A DNA stretch of 64,000 bases from Aurifilum marmelostoma. Lineage: Eukaryota > Ascomycota > Sordariomycetes > Diaporthales > Cryphonectriaceae. The stretch is from positions 1,860,001 to 1,924,000 of the forward strand of contig JAMXSV010000026.1 of assembly GCA_027559495.1 (NCBI GenBank), written 5' to 3'. This document shows positions 8,870-20,423 of the stretch, one piece after another. The first letter of the stretch is position 1. Each line of letters begins with the position of its first letter. A program made the translations under genes and the position numbers. The notes under the pieces are model-generated. The model made no database searches. It was given only the letters and a program-made list of their open reading frames with translations, and was not told the origin of the DNA.

Positions 8870-11551
8870 ATGCCGCCTCCTCAACAAGAAAGCGCCCGTT
8901 TTTTGGGCGTCATCATCATATTCATATGGATGATGAGCTCGGGCGGCGGGGGCCAGGCCGGCTACTTCGCTACACCATTTTTGGCGCGAGAGCGGCTCGC
9001 ACGGCAGCAACAGTCCTTTGGCGTCCTCAACTCTACGGCCTGGGGCGATTTCAACCCGCGGCAGGCGGCAGATCCGCCAAATGGCACCGAGGCGACACGA
9101 TATCTCAACATGACGGGGTTCAGGCAGGCGGATCATTTTGCCTGGGAAGACCTGGGCCGATTCAAGGATAGGTGTCTGCAGTGGAGTCGGAGCACAAGCC
9201 CCTTGCTGCCGGCCCAGCCCGAGACAGACGAGGTGCAAGTGGAAGACGACGGGACAGTGGGAAAGAATGCGTGGGACCTGGGGTCGGGCAGCGCAGTCTG
9301 GCAAAACGCGACGGGGATCATGAAGGGATTCTGGGTCCGCCAAGAAGCAAGTGTGAGCCGCTCGTGGGCTGACTATAACTTCACGGATATGACACCGAGC
9401 ATCAACTGGATCGGCACGCACGGCGAGTGGAACCGCAATGTCACGGGCCTTGAGGGTGAGATGCAGCTCCGCGTGGAGGACAAGCGGCGATACGTCGAAT
9501 ATGACGACGAGGTTGTTGACATCGATCACGGGCGGTTGAGCACGGGCGGTTCTGTGCGCGAGGTCGCGGCGACGCTCACCATCGAGGACGCGGGCCCGCT
9601 TGGAGGCGGTGGCACGTACGAGATGCGGGTGCACGGGGTACACTGGCCGCGTCAGGGCAACATGCTCCTCACCACCACATCCGAGAAGTTTGCGGGCATT
9701 TTTGGGCTGCCACATCTCGCGCCGGATCAGAACTTCTTCCGGTCGAGCCAGAGGTTGCTCAACCAGACGATCAGTGAGGTTCTTGCTAAGAAGGAGAGGT
9801 CGGCCTTCACGGATCAGAGTAATCCTTGGACATCGAGTCTCGGCGGGGAGGATGCCTTCAATCCGAATCCACACTGCGAGTACATTGTGTATCTGCAGGT
9901 GCATCCTTTCCGTCGGGGCGGGCAGCTGCCCACTGAGGGCCTTGGGACCTCGATCGACGGTATGCGCGACGTGGTCAAGGAAATTGAGGACGAATTGCGA
10001 TATCCTACCGGAGCGCCGGTGCAACACATCCCAGAGCTGCAGATGTCGGCAGTCATATACTCGCCTGACTGCGCCTACTTCCTGGAGTCTAAAGGCCCTC
10101 CGGATTTCTCTGAGGCCCAGGGCTTCAGTCACCTGGCCGGCTTCAAAGAGGAAATCTGGATCTACGACGTCAATTTCTACATGCTGGTGATGGCTGCCAT
10201 CGCTTTTGGGCAGGTGTATCTACTCAAGTCCCAGATGAGAGAGTCCTGTACGCCCTCAACGATGGGTCGGGTGAGTTTCTGGACGCTTCTGGTGATGGCA
10301 CTGGCAGATGGCATGATGTTTGCTCTTTCGGCTGCACTCGCGCTTGATTCTACACATTTCTATCTCCGAGCTCTCATGTTGACGTTTGCTCTGTTTATGT
10401 CCATGATGATTGGCGGTAGCTTCCTGGGCGAGGTCTATCGGATCCAGGAGCCTGAATGGCGACCTCGCGAGCGTGAACATACTCCAAACAACAGCACACC
10501 GAGACCGCCATCGACGCCGGCTCCTGGTGCAAGCGAGTCCTTGCCACGCCCAGTCACAGCAGGCGGGAACACTAACCCAAGCGATGCATCAATCATAGTA
10601 CCTTCAGACCAAGACGTCGACGCGGAGATTGTCGAGAACTTGACCGCTGGTGCTGCCGCGGTACCTACGGCGGGCGCTCCTGGTACTGGCACTGGCGGTG
10701 GCCCTCCTCAGCGATCTGGCGTCCTTCCATTCTCTACGATTGTCGGTCGACTCATCTTGCTTGGCTCGATCATTGGCTTCCTCTCACTGGCTGCACGGTC
10801 ATGGTGGAAACCTGTGCGAAACTCGTTCATCAACGCGACGCTGTTCGCCTACCTATCTTTCTGGATCCCGCAGATCATCCGCAACACGCAGCGCAACAGC
10901 CGACGAGCTTTTTCGTGGCCCTTCATGGTCGGGCAGTCGGTGTTGCGGATCCTGCCCGTGTCGTATTTTTATCTGCACCCACATAACCTGATCTTCTCAG
11001 AGTCAGACTGGACAGCCTTTACTGTCTTAGCTGGCTGGCTTTGGATGCAGCTCTGGATCCTGTTCTTCCAGGACGTCCTCGGACCACGATTTGGCATGCC
11101 CAAGGGCTGGATGCCTGAGGCCTGGGACTACCATCCAATCCTTCGCGAAGATAATCTCGAGGCAGGCGGCCTCCCGATCGGCCTCGCACCGTCCTCCTCT
11201 ACCCCGTCGTCTCCCAGCCTGGGAAGGGCTCGCAGCATCTCCCGCAGCAGCGGCGAGGCGGAACGCGCTGCCCGGGAGAAGGGCGCAGGCTCCAGCACAG
11301 GTGCCAAGGGAGGCAGTCGTACGCACACGCGGGCTATCGACTGTGCCATCTGCTGCGAGGTGCTTGAGGTTCCCGTCGTCAAGGCGGGCGAGGACGCCGA
11401 CCCAACTGGGGGAGGGGTTGCGGGCCTGCTAGAGAGGAGAAAATACATGGTGACACCATGTAGGCATATATTCCACAGCGCTTGTCTGGAGGGATGGCTG
11501 CGCTACAGGCTGCAGTGCCCTATATGCAGGGAGGAACTACCTCCTCTGTAA
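8870..11551 (+). CDS. dsc1: Dsc E3 ubiquitin ligase complex subunit 1 (Dsc1/DscA, Tul1 homologue)
   Basis: Golgi/endosomal membrane RING E3 ligase; in fungi the Dsc complex activates the SREBP homologue and removes orphan membrane proteins. Single exon, 893 residues. A hydrophobic N-terminal segment (FLGVIIIFIWMM) is a signal anchor, followed by a ~400-residue lumenal domain with N-x-S/T sites (NSTAWGD, NMTGF, NATGI, NFTD, NVTG). Membrane segments lie at about residues 435-530 and 620-745, split by a Pro/Ser/Thr-rich loop. The C-terminus (about 823-890) is a RING-H2: CAICCEVLEV, then CRHIFHSACLEGWL, then CPICREE. The start ATG 8870 gives the signal anchor directly. The long minus-strand frame opposite the 5' half is a shadow. 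Confidence 0.95.
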   Translation: MPPPQQESARFLGVIIIFIWMMSSGGGGQAGYFATPFLARERLARQQQSFGVLNSTAWGDFNPRQAADPPNGTEATRYLNMTGFRQADHFAWEDLGRFKDRCLQWSRSTSPLLPAQPETDEVQVEDDGTVGKNAWDLGSGSAVWQNATGIMKGFWVRQEASVSRSWADYNFTDMTPSINWIGTHGEWNRNVTGLEGEMQLRVEDKRRYVEYDDEVVDIDHGRLSTGGSVREVAATLTIEDAGPLGGGGTYEMRVHGVHWPRQGNMLLTTTSEKFAGIFGLPHLAPDQNFFRSSQRLLNQTISEVLAKKERSAFTDQSNPWTSSLGGEDAFNPNPHCEYIVYLQVHPFRRGGQLPTEGLGTSIDGMRDVVKEIEDELRYPTGAPVQHIPELQMSAVIYSPDCAYFLESKGPPDFSEAQGFSHLAGFKEEIWIYDVNFYMLVMAAIAFGQVYLLKSQMRESCTPSTMGRVSFWTLLVMALADGMMFALSAALALDSTHFYLRALMLTFALFMSMMIGGSFLGEVYRIQEPEWRPREREHTPNNSTPRPPSTPAPGASESLPRPVTAGGNTNPSDASIIVPSDQDVDAEIVENLTAGAAAVPTAGAPGTGTGGGPPQRSGVLPFSTIVGRLILLGSIIGFLSLAARSWWKPVRNSFINATLFAYLSFWIPQIIRNTQRNSRRAFSWPFMVGQSVLRILPVSYFYLHPHNLIFSESDWTAFTVLAGWLWMQLWILFFQDVLGPRFGMPKGWMPEAWDYHPILREDNLEAGGLPIGLAPSSSTPSSPSLGRARSISRSSGEAERAAREKGAGSSTGAKGGSRTHTRAIDCAICCEVLEVPVVKAGEDADPTGGGVAGLLERRKYMVTPCRHIFHSACLEGWLRYRLQCPICREELPPL

Positions 11552-12612
11552 CGGCCATAAGTAGGAATACATGGTTGTAAATAGAGCCATTTGACCTTCA
11601 AATGTCTGCTGAACCCGTCTTGAGAACTAAATGCTTGACACCATCTATCCGCATTGCTGCATGAGAAGTCTATTGCATCCGAATTTCCTTCACTCAATAA
11701 GGCCTATGAGATCATCGCTAAAGGAGGCTCTAGCCACGATCAGGCGCGCGACCCTGTAAGCGGAGAAGTGAGCCCCGCCAGCAGTGTGCCCAGCTATACA
11801 ATACCCCGCGCCCAGGTGCCTAGCTCCACTAGAACATGCTAGTAGCTTCTGTGGCACGGCTCACGATAGAAAGCGTGGGACTTCCTCCACCAATGTACCC
11901 AGCTCAAAACAATACACTGCCGTGTGCGTAGTCGAGTGTGGATCTTGACTTTAGAGGTGAGAAACGAAAAGTGTCAAAATTAGAGATGATCATAGTTGTT
12001 CAGAGTGCTGCTGGCCTTTTGACTGAACGGCAGCAGGCAGGATTTTTCGTTCTTAAGAGAGAGGATTTCGAGGGGTTGTTCCCTGCAGAACTGCGTCACT
12101 AGCCTAGCTTACCCTGCAGAGTCCATCGAATGTTCTTGAAGTTCCCTCCTCCAGATGGAGCCCGCTTTTCCCTGCTGGCTGTGAAGGGGGGCTGGCCTGT
12201 GATAGCCTGTGCCAACTCTGACCACAGCTTGTCCAGGGTCTGGACTCTTTTCTTTCTTTCTCTTTTGCCTCTGCGAACAACGAGATAATCTCTCGACCCT
12301 GACAGGCTATAATTTGACAGAGACTGTCATCTCAGCAGCATCCTGCTGGGGCTCACTTCTTCCAAACATCATTTTCTCGCCAACACAACAGATCAAAGAC
12401 CCACTGGATTGAGACAACCAGTCTGACCCCGACTGACCTCACCTTTCTCTGTTACAACCACACGATCAACCACCTAACGACAGTGCTCGTCTCTCTGGAC
12501 TACTTTCTTTTCCTCCATACAAAGGCCTCGTGCCTGCTTTTCCTTCAAGGAAGACTGCAATCCGATACCACACCAATACTGCTGTACCCAATAGAAGGCA
12601 CAGACTGTCAAC
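11552..12612. other. Intergenic: Dsc1 3' end and DnaJ promoter/leader
   Basis: About 1.06 kb. The last 250 bases are pyrimidine- and CA-rich leader sequence of the DnaJ gene. I saw no HSE array that I could defend, although a chaperone gene of this type is often heat-regulated. No gene seen. Confidence 0.5.
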
Positions 12613-13960
12613 ATGGTCAAAGAAACAAAGCTGTATGACTTGCTCGGCGTCAGCCCCGATGCCTCTCAGGACGCGATCAAGAAGGGCTACAGGTATGTCA
12701 TCCCCGTCACTACCACAACGTTTGCTTCTCGCTTCTTCTTCTTCTTCCTCCTCTTCTTCCCAATCCGTTCACCTTATTCTTGTTTCCGTCTTCTGGGATC
12801 AGCAAACTGATTACGCGACTCGAACAGGAAATGCGCTCTGAAATGGCACCCCGACAAGAACAAGGACAACCCCGACGCCGCCGAGAAGTTCAAGGAATGC
12901 TCACAAGCCTACGAGATCCTCTCTGACCCCGAAAAGCGCAAGGTATACGATCAGTTCGGCCTTGAATTCCTTCTTCGAGGTGGCGCCCCACCGCCAGAGG
13001 GCGGTGCGGGCGGTGCAGGTGGCAACCCCTTCGCTGGCGCAGGTGGCATGCCAGGCGGCTTTGGTGGCTTCGACTTTGGCAACATGGGCGGCGGCGGCCC
13101 CGGAGGAGCCCGAACTTTCCACTTCAGCACCGGCGGCGGCGGCCCCAGCGGCTTCAACCCCTCGAATCCAAACTCCATTTTCGAGGCCTTCATGCGCTCG
13201 GGCGGTGCGGGCGTGGGCGGAGACGATGACGACGACTTGAACGACATCTTCACCCAGTTCGGTGGCGGTGGCGGCCGGCCTCGTACGCGTGTGAGGACTG
13301 GATTCGGCGAGCCCGCCGGGCGAAGCGCGCGACAGCACACGCCTGAGGTGACGACGGTCGAGCGCCCGCTTCCTGTGTCGCTGGAGGACATGTTCAAGGG
13401 GACGTCAAAGAAGATGAAGATCAAGTGTAAGCTGTTTGACGAGAATGGCAAGCGCACGACGACGGAGAAGGTGCTGGACGTGCCCATCAAGGCTGGCCTG
13501 AAGAAGGGCAGTAAGATCCGCTTCAAGGGCGTGGGCGACCAGGAGGAGGGCGGACAGCAGGATTTGTGCTTCGTTGTCGAGGAGGTAAGTTTCCCTACCC
13601 TACACAATGTCCTCAGCCAGCACCAATGGACGGGATCACAGAGTGCTGACTTGACATTGACAACAGAAACCACATGTTCTCTACACCCGCGACGGCGACG
13701 ACCTGAGCATGACCGTCGATCTCGAGCTCAAGGAGGCGCTCACCGGCTGGAAGCGCACGGTCAGCACCATCGACGGCAAGCAGATTGCCCTCGAGAAGGC
13801 CGGCCCTACTCAGCCCGGCTCGCAAGACGTCTACCCCAACCAGGGCATGCCAATCTCCAAGAAGCCCGGCCAGCGTGGCAACTTCATCATCAAGTATAAC
13901 GTCAAGTTCCCCACATCTCTGACGGCACAGCAGAAGCAGCAACTTAAGGAGATCCTATAG
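12613..13960 (+). CDS. SIS1: Class B J-domain co-chaperone (Sis1/Psi1 type)
   Basis: Hsp70 co-chaperone of the cytosol. Exons 12613-12692, 12828-13584 and 13667-13960 (introns 135 and 82 nt), 376 residues. J-domain at 1-75 with the HPD motif ([16 protein letters not shown]) just after the first splice. A long Gly-rich region (about 82-160, with [15 protein letters not shown]) and a Phe/Asp segment ([11 protein letters not shown]) follow. Two beta-barrel substrate domains follow ([19 protein letters not shown] and [19 protein letters not shown]), and the end is [13 protein letters not shown]. There is no CxxCxGxG zinc region, which separates it from the Ydj1 type. Intron 1 carries a T-rich tract and donor GTATGT. 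ATG 12613 is the only start giving an intact helix I. Confidence 0.93.
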
Positions 13961-15933
13961 ATGCAGTGCCTCGGAGGTCTGGGTGACAACAGACAAACAA
14001 TATCAAGAAGAAGGAGAAGACGATTCGAGAACTTGAAGACGCAGCGTTGCTTTGGAAAAATACGGTGGGACTTGATGCTGCTAGACATGGTGCAGAACAT
14101 CAAGATACCCCAGCCGCTCGAGCGCACGACAGGTGCCTGTCAATTTTGATTTTGTGTTTTCGGAGAGCCTCCTCTCGCAGAGGATGCCCGACAACCTTTG
14201 CCTCACGACGGCCTGAACCTCATGCTACAGCCACCATGGCGCGGCAATTCTGCTCCGCGTCCACGCTATTTACATGGCGAGGAAGGGCACAAGCACCTGT
14301 TATCAGCCCTTGCGGCTTGGAGGCTTGTCGGTCCGTCATTCCGATTAGGCTTGACAGCCAGGGGAAGTAGCATGAGAAGAACGATGATGTATCATGATTC
14401 GCACGGAGTTCAGGAGAACGGACGTTCCTGTTTTATTTGTTTTTATTGCGCATTCGGAGGGGAGAATTTTCTACTAATTTATTCGGAGTGGACGCCCGCC
14501 GCTTCAGCTTCAGGGTCCCCCCCCCCCCCCCATTTGTGTTCAGAAAGAGCCAGCCGGAATCCTGCACGGTTTCATCGGTTGTGCTTAGGGGGCGGCTCTG
14601 GAGAGTCAGCGGGAAGCGGTGTGTTGTCATGGATGGATCATGGGGCTCAGACAGCAGCATCAAGGCTCTCACCATGGGGAGGCACTCAAAGATGTTTCGC
14701 AGCGATGAGCATGTATCATGTGGATGATTAACATAGAGATAACAATGCTAGTAGCAGCAAACTTTTGATGCAGACTCGCAAGACTTGACTCTCCCGGATC
14801 ACTCCCTCATTGACAGTGACACGTAACGAGTGCGACTTGTCCACCAGGTCTAGTCCTATGGTAATGGTATCTGCGATATCGGGTCAAACTATTGTGTCTC
14901 AGCCCGTGCTAGCAACATTCAGTATTCGAGTACAAGTACGTACATATTTCCACTTCCCTCAGGATGATGAATCTGGTGGGCTGAGTGAGCATCGACGGCT
15001 TACTGTGGCATCAGGGGAGCCTGCACGTTCGTCTGTCGGGAGGGGAATATAACTGTCCCCTTTTACTCTCTGCGCTCTTAAAGTCGGAGACACCTACCCT
15101 CTGGGCCGGCTCATTGCATCCATCCTTCTTGGTAGGGGCGGGACAGAGGAGAATGTCCTCCAGATACTACCATAGTACCGTGGTACCTAGCACACGCCGA
15201 GCTGCGTAGTCGGGTTATACGTGGGGCCTTGTGTGCCAGTGAGTGCCAGCCCAGCCCATCCCTGTCGTATCGGGCCATCCCTTGAGTACCAAAGGCCTGC
15301 AAAGGCCACTCGCGCGGCAGGCGGCCACACCAGCGGCCCTTTCCAAGGGACGGAAATAGCGCAACTTCTGCTTTTATTGAAACAACTCCTTCCCGTGATA
15401 GCGGCACGGAAGATGCTCGTGTCACTATTCCCAGCCAATTGTGGACTGCCAAGGGTGCACGCAACTGCTTCTGCTGGATGCATGGCTCCATTCTGCTCGC
15501 CCACGGGGGAGTCTATGGGGGGCTAACCGTGGGGTCTCCATGACGTAAGGTCAGGGGGGCGGGCGAGCTACTCTTGCAGCTGCGAGCTGCAGCTACCCCT
15601 CCCCCCGCCCTCGCTCCTGCCCGCCTTTCTGTCTATGTAAAACGGTCAGCAAACCCAACCCTCCTTCTGCCTTGCCTGACCTTTCCCACCCCTCATCTCT
15701 TCACCTCACCAATCCATCTTCCTTTTCGCCGTCTCTTAAGTAGAGCATCATCCCTGATTTCTTCTCAGTGCAAGTCGCCTTGCCACTTCTACACAAGACT
15801 AGACAAAGAGCCAACTAGACCATCTAGAACATCTGTCTTTGGTCAGTTCTGCCCTCATCACCCCAACAACCAGTCCACAAACAACAAAGTAAACCACTCA
15901 ATCACCAAACACCAACCATCACTACAATTCAGC
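13961..15933. other. Intergenic, 2 kb, with HAD-gene promoter
   Basis: No gene recognised. Contents: a run of 15 C at 14517-14531, a tract with several GTAC tetramers at 15162-15190, and from about 15650 a pyrimidine-rich leader that runs into the HAD hydrolase start. Short open frames here lack conserved-looking sequence. Confidence 0.5.
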
Positions 15934-16680
15934 ATGTCTTCCCGCAAGATCACCACCATCCTCTTCGACTGCGACAACACCCTGGTCCTCTCTGAGGAGC
16001 TTGCCTTCGAGGGCTGTGCCGACCTGATCAACCAGATCTGTGAGAAGCGTGGCATCAAGCTCGACAAGCCCTTCACCGGCGACACCCTCATCATCGAGTT
16101 TGTGGGCCAGAACTTCCGTGGCATGCTCAAGACCCTGCAGGAGCGCTACAACTTCGAGGTCACCCCTGAGGAGGAGGAGGCCTATGTCAAGGAGGAGGAG
16201 AACATTGTCATTGCCAAGCTCAAGGAGAAGGCCCAGCCCTGCAAGGGCGTCGACGCCCAGCTCGAGAAGCTGGCTGCCTCTGGCAAATACAAGATGGCTG
16301 TGGTCTCTTCCTCTGCCCTGCGCCGTGTCAAGGCCTCAGTTGAGAAGGTCGGTCAGGACAAGTACTTTGGCGAGGACATCTTCTCTGCCGCCACCTCCCT
16401 GCCCAAGCCCACCAGCAAGCCTGACCCTGCCATCTACCTTCACGCCTGCAAGACCCTGGGTGTCACCCCTGAGGAGTGTGTCACCATTGAGGACTCCAAG
16501 TCTGGCTCCCTGTCTGGCAGCCGTGCTGGCATCAAGGTCATCGGCTATGTGGGCCCCTACACTGATGACAAGAAGGAGGAGATGAAGAAGGTCCTGAGTG
16601 ATGCTGGCTGCTGCGTCATCATGGAGGACTGGGATGAGTTCCCCTCCATGCTCGAGCAGGTCGAGTCTGGCAAGGTTTAG
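15934..16680 (+). CDS. HAD-superfamily hydrolase (phosphatase/phosphomutase-like)
   Basis: Single exon, 248 residues. HAD motif I is LFDCDNTLVLSE (residues ~8-19) with the nucleophile Asp and the second Asp two residues on. Motif II Ser is in VVSSSALRR (~residue 128), the motif III Lys in KPTSKPDPAIY, and motif IV acids in VTIEDSKSG. A helical cap lies between motifs I and II (TGDTLIIEFVGQNFRGML), so this is a C1-cap enzyme near the phosphoglycolate phosphatase / beta-phosphoglucomutase branch. Substrate cannot be told from sequence. Codon use is extremely biased (CTC, GAG, AAG, TCT), pointing to high expression. ATG 15934 follows CAGC after a long CT-rich and CA-rich leader; upstream in-frame sequence (from 15574) is leader, not protein-like. 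Confidence 0.9.
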   Translation: MSSRKITTILFDCDNTLVLSEELAFEGCADLINQICEKRGIKLDKPFTGDTLIIEFVGQNFRGMLKTLQERYNFEVTPEEEEAYVKEEENIVIAKLKEKAQPCKGVDAQLEKLAASGKYKMAVVSSSALRRVKASVEKVGQDKYFGEDIFSAATSLPKPTSKPDPAIYLHACKTLGVTPEECVTIEDSKSGSLSGSRAGIKVIGYVGPYTDDKKEEMKKVLSDAGCCVIMEDWDEFPSMLEQVESGKV

Positions 16681-17391
16681 AAAGAAAAGGCCTCCCACAC
16701 ATTCAACTAGCTGATGACATGGTCGTCTTCATCAGCCATTTTGTGCCTGTTTTCCCTTCCTTCTTTTTCCTTCTACTCTAGGTGTTGAGCGAGCGGGATG
16801 ATATCAAAAAGGGATCTGCTTTTTGCTGGAATTTTTAGTGTGGACGTGGAACGACGAGACCTGGTCGATTACATACCAAATCAATGAAGAGAAGGTCACC
16901 ACGTGGTCACCACACATACACATACCATCTGCTCCTTTGCCTATTCCACGTGTCACCTTGCTTTTCGAGCAGCCGTAGATAATGATAATCTGTAAGGGGA
17001 TGGCGACTTACAATACCTGTAGCTGGGTGCCCCAGTTGTCAGACTTAAGACACTGGACAGCATGTCAAGGGCGAGGACCTCCTTGAGCCCAATAAACCCC
17101 ATCTCGCCAACCTTGAGTGTATCTCACAATGCGATGAAGTTGTGTGTAGTCTATGAAATGGCTCTCTTTCTCTTGGATACATAGATGGGCATTGCTAACC
17201 AAGTGGCAATTACTTTCATGTACACCAGAGGCAATAGGTGAATGATATCCACACCCTTGAGCAGGAGTTGACGTCGTCTTGTCTACAAGTCACTTTGAGC
17301 CCAGAAGGATGGGCAGGGACACGTCACAATTATCACTGCCTTGATGTAACATAACAACACTTCGTCTCATGGACAGAGGTCAATGGATGTC
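16681..17391. other. Convergent intergenic region (HAD hydrolase and RIT1 3' ends)
   Basis: About 710 bases between two stops. Includes the short repeat CACGTGGTCACCACAC near 16897-16912. No gene seen. Confidence 0.5.
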
Positions 17392-19240
17392 TTATTTCCG
17401 CCAGTCCATCAGAAAACTGTTCACGCTCTGCAGCGTGGCGCGATTGGGGTTCGCATCAGGCATGGCGGTCATGATGCGGCCCAGCCTGATCTTGATGAGG
17501 CCCTTGTTGAAGGACGTCGTCGCTGCTGGCCCTGGCTCTGCCGTGCCATGACCACCGTTGTTGCCATCGCCCGCGTCGCTCGGTGAACCTCTCTCCCTCA
17601 TGATCTCGCCACCGTCGTCCTCAAAACACCAGCACAGTAGCGCGAGGGCGACGCCGACCGAGAGGTCCCTCCCGCCCGTCTCGCAGGCGATGAGGATCCT
17701 CCGTCTTTGCGGCGCCGGGGTGTCGCCCTCGACATTCTCTTCTTGACCTTCGGCAGGCTTAGCGGCTGTACTTTCCCTGCTATCGCCGCCATGCAGGAAT
17801 TGAAATGCGGATGAGCAGATGCTGGGCAGCGCGGCGCGCAGGTTGCGGCTGGCTACCTTGTGCTTTCCGAGCCCGACGTCCATATGGGTCGGCAGCTTTG
17901 TCCACGTCTCTGCGGAGGTCGAGGTTGGTTGGAGTGCGATTGTGCACCATGTAGGGTCGGCCAGTAGGCGTCGCGGTATCGGGAGCGGCGAGACGTACAG
18001 CTGGGGTGTGAGCTGTCGCACGGCGGGCGGGAGATCTGTAGAGCTGCTGCTAGTGATGCCGCCGTCGGCGGCGGTGGTGACGTCCTCCTCGGGGGGGTAC
18101 CGCTTCGCAGACGCCACGAGGGACCTGATGAGGCCCGGCAGGTCGGCTTCGGGTGTGGACAGGAGCTCGTCCGCGTTTTCCCAGAACAGGGGGGGCTCGA
18201 GGCCGTGGGCCCAGTTCTCGGTGTCGTCGCCCGCGCCCTGGACGTACCCTGCATGCCCGCTCATCTCGCCGTCGACCACCCTCCTCGAGGACGTGCAGCA
18301 GATGACGGGGCGGAAGTCGTCGAAAATGTGCTGTGGGGTGCCGCCGTCGGCGTCGTCCGCGCCCGTCTGCAAGCGGCCGAGGGCTGTCTCCTGGGTCACC
18401 CAGGTCGGCCGCAGGGGTTTTGAGATCTGGGACCGGAGGGTGTCCAGGTCGAGGTTGAGCTGTCTGAAGGCGGCCAGGCCCTCGGGGATCCGTGCCAGGG
18501 CTTGGCTCCTCTCAGAGTCTGAGACTGCATTGGGTGGGACGTAGAGGTTGTGTGATTCGGGCTTGTCTGGGAAGAGGGCCCGGTTGAGCACACAGCACCA
18601 TATCGGGATGGTCTTGCTCAGGGCGTCTGGCATTCCTTTTGACGGGTGAAGAAACATGTCAGTGAGCTGAATGAGATGGTGATTGGGGTTGAATTTCGGT
18701 TCCTTTTTCTGCATTCTGTTTGATCACCTACTCTTTCCTCTGCGGGTCGAATCAACGATTATGATTCTGTCCACCTCATCTCACCCCGGTCAGTCCAGCT
18801 CACTCACCATGAACCAAGCACGCACAGAGGAATTCCTTTCCCACCCCCCGTCCAACACCTTTTCCACCATCACTCGATGTAGCTACAAAGACTCACCCAT
18901 CACACCTCTCAATGAGCGGCAGAAGATGCAGGTTCAGCCTCCTCGTCGAGAACCTCCACTGGCCCGTGTGCCCATCCGTGCTCTTGAAGTACGCACTGCC
19001 GCCTTTTACCCCGGGGCGGATGTACCAGCTGCCACACCTCTCGTTGGCGACAAGGGGCCGCCCGCCGCCGAACGCTGCCGCCACCTCCTCCACGAAGTCC
19101 GCATCCTGCTGGACCGACCTCAGGCGGTTCGTGATGGACAGGTTGGAGCGCTTCAGGTCGCCCAGAATGCGGTTGATGCTGTGGGTGCCGGCGGCGTCGG
19201 CTGCTTGGGAGGGGAAGAGGATGTCGGAAAGAGATGTCAT
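17392..19240 (-). CDS. RIT1: Initiator tRNA phosphoribosyl transferase (Rit1)
   Basis: Adds a 2'-O-ribosyl phosphate at position 64 of initiator tRNA-Met and so keeps it out of elongation. Exons on the minus strand: 19240-18897, 18766-18732 and 18635-17392, 540 residues (yeast Rit1 is a little over 500). Introns are 130 nt (GTGAGT...ACAG) and 96 nt (GTAGGT...AAAG). Exon 1 ends HTGQWRFSTRRLNLHLLPLI. The 35-nt exon 2 encodes GIIIVDSTRRGK, and the splice into exon 3 restores RMPDALSKTIPIWCCVLNRA, the most conserved block. The C-terminal DUSP-like domain holds ILIACETGGRDLSVGVALAL (~residue 440), the phosphate-loop signature. ATG 19240 gives MTSLSDILFPSQ. An acidic/Ser-rich insert around residues 370-425 is variable. 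Confidence 0.93.
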
Positions 19241-19873
19241 GGCCAAAATTTTGAATGAGATCTTATCATGAAAAGAGGGTAGCTGTGTGAGCCTGGCATT
19301 TGGATGATGGTCTACCGGAAAGAAGCTGCGCCTCGTAGCGCTGAGGTCGTGAGGATGGCCATTTTTGCCGATTCTTTTTCTGTTTCTTCTTTTCCTGAAA
19401 GTCACCCGCTGGAGGGGTACCCAAATTTGAACCCAGCAGCAGGGTTCTCCGGATTTTTCAGTGGTGATTCCCTGGATGGACCAGTGCTGCTTAGTGGTCA
19501 AGCGCCTGGGCGGTGCGGAACGCTAGCACTGTAGAGGGTCCTGTAGAGGCTCGGGTGTTACTGCGTAGAGGGAATTAGGGCCCTTAAAAAGGCACTACAA
19601 TTACAGTTGCACGTTTTGCTCGATTACTCACGGTGCAGCCCGACACTCATAACCAGCAGACAACCAAAGTGATCTACACACAGACGAGTCACCATATGGT
19701 ACTCAGAAGCGACTGAAACTCATCCACCAGGCACAGGCTCAGCTCATGGATCTCTTGGTGCGGGCCTCGTGAAACGGGTCGCACGGCTTTGACCCCTGGG
19801 CCACGGATGGCTGCAGGAAACAATGCCTGGCATTGCCTCGAGAGAGGTTATGAGGAAGTTCTGGCCACATCTG

Positions 19874-19896
19874 GAGAGGAGAGAGAGAGAGAGAGA
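19874..19896 (+). repeat. (GA)n microsatellite
   Basis: Uninterrupted GA dinucleotides over about 20 bases, in the RIT1 upstream region. Confidence 0.95.
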
Positions 19897-20391
19897 AACC
19901 CCCTTCGCGAGGGGGGTTTGCATGTGTTGGTGTCAGATGTTGACGCTGCATTGCAGGAAATGGTTTGCCTACCAATGACTTGAGTTCTGTCAGAGAAATG
20001 CCTGCTCATGTCGGCCACGACAGGCTGGCGGATAACCACGTGGAAAAGAACCAGGAGACGTCGAGAAAGACGTGTCCACCCCCGGAGGGAGAGCGGCACC
20101 AGACCACCCTGTGTCACGCGCTCAGAGTTGCATTTTCCTCCTCTCCTGACCACCACACACACACACCATACTGAGCAGCCCGTCGACCACTGCAGCGTCC
20201 ACTGCAGGTCGTGTCATTCAGGAAAGGGACGGGGGACGAGGGGGAAGGGGGCCAGAACAATGCTACCATAGTGCTTTGTCAGGGGCCCCTGATTGGCAGC
20301 CTTATCATTTTCCTGGTCTCCTCCTTGGGCCCGTACGTGCTTTGGTTGGGCCTCGATTCTGGCCGCCAAAACTGCCGCCCGCCCACTGCAG

Positions 20392-20396
<5 letters not shown>

Positions 20397-20422
<26 letters not shown>
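20397..20422 (+). repeat. (AC)n microsatellite
   Basis: Thirteen AC units, about 455 bases before the start of the next gene. Confidence 0.95.

Positions 20423-20423
<1 letters not shown>

Noticed and set aside
8828..10132. 434-codon open frame antisense to Dsc1
   Set aside because: Shadow of the Dsc1 lumenal domain.
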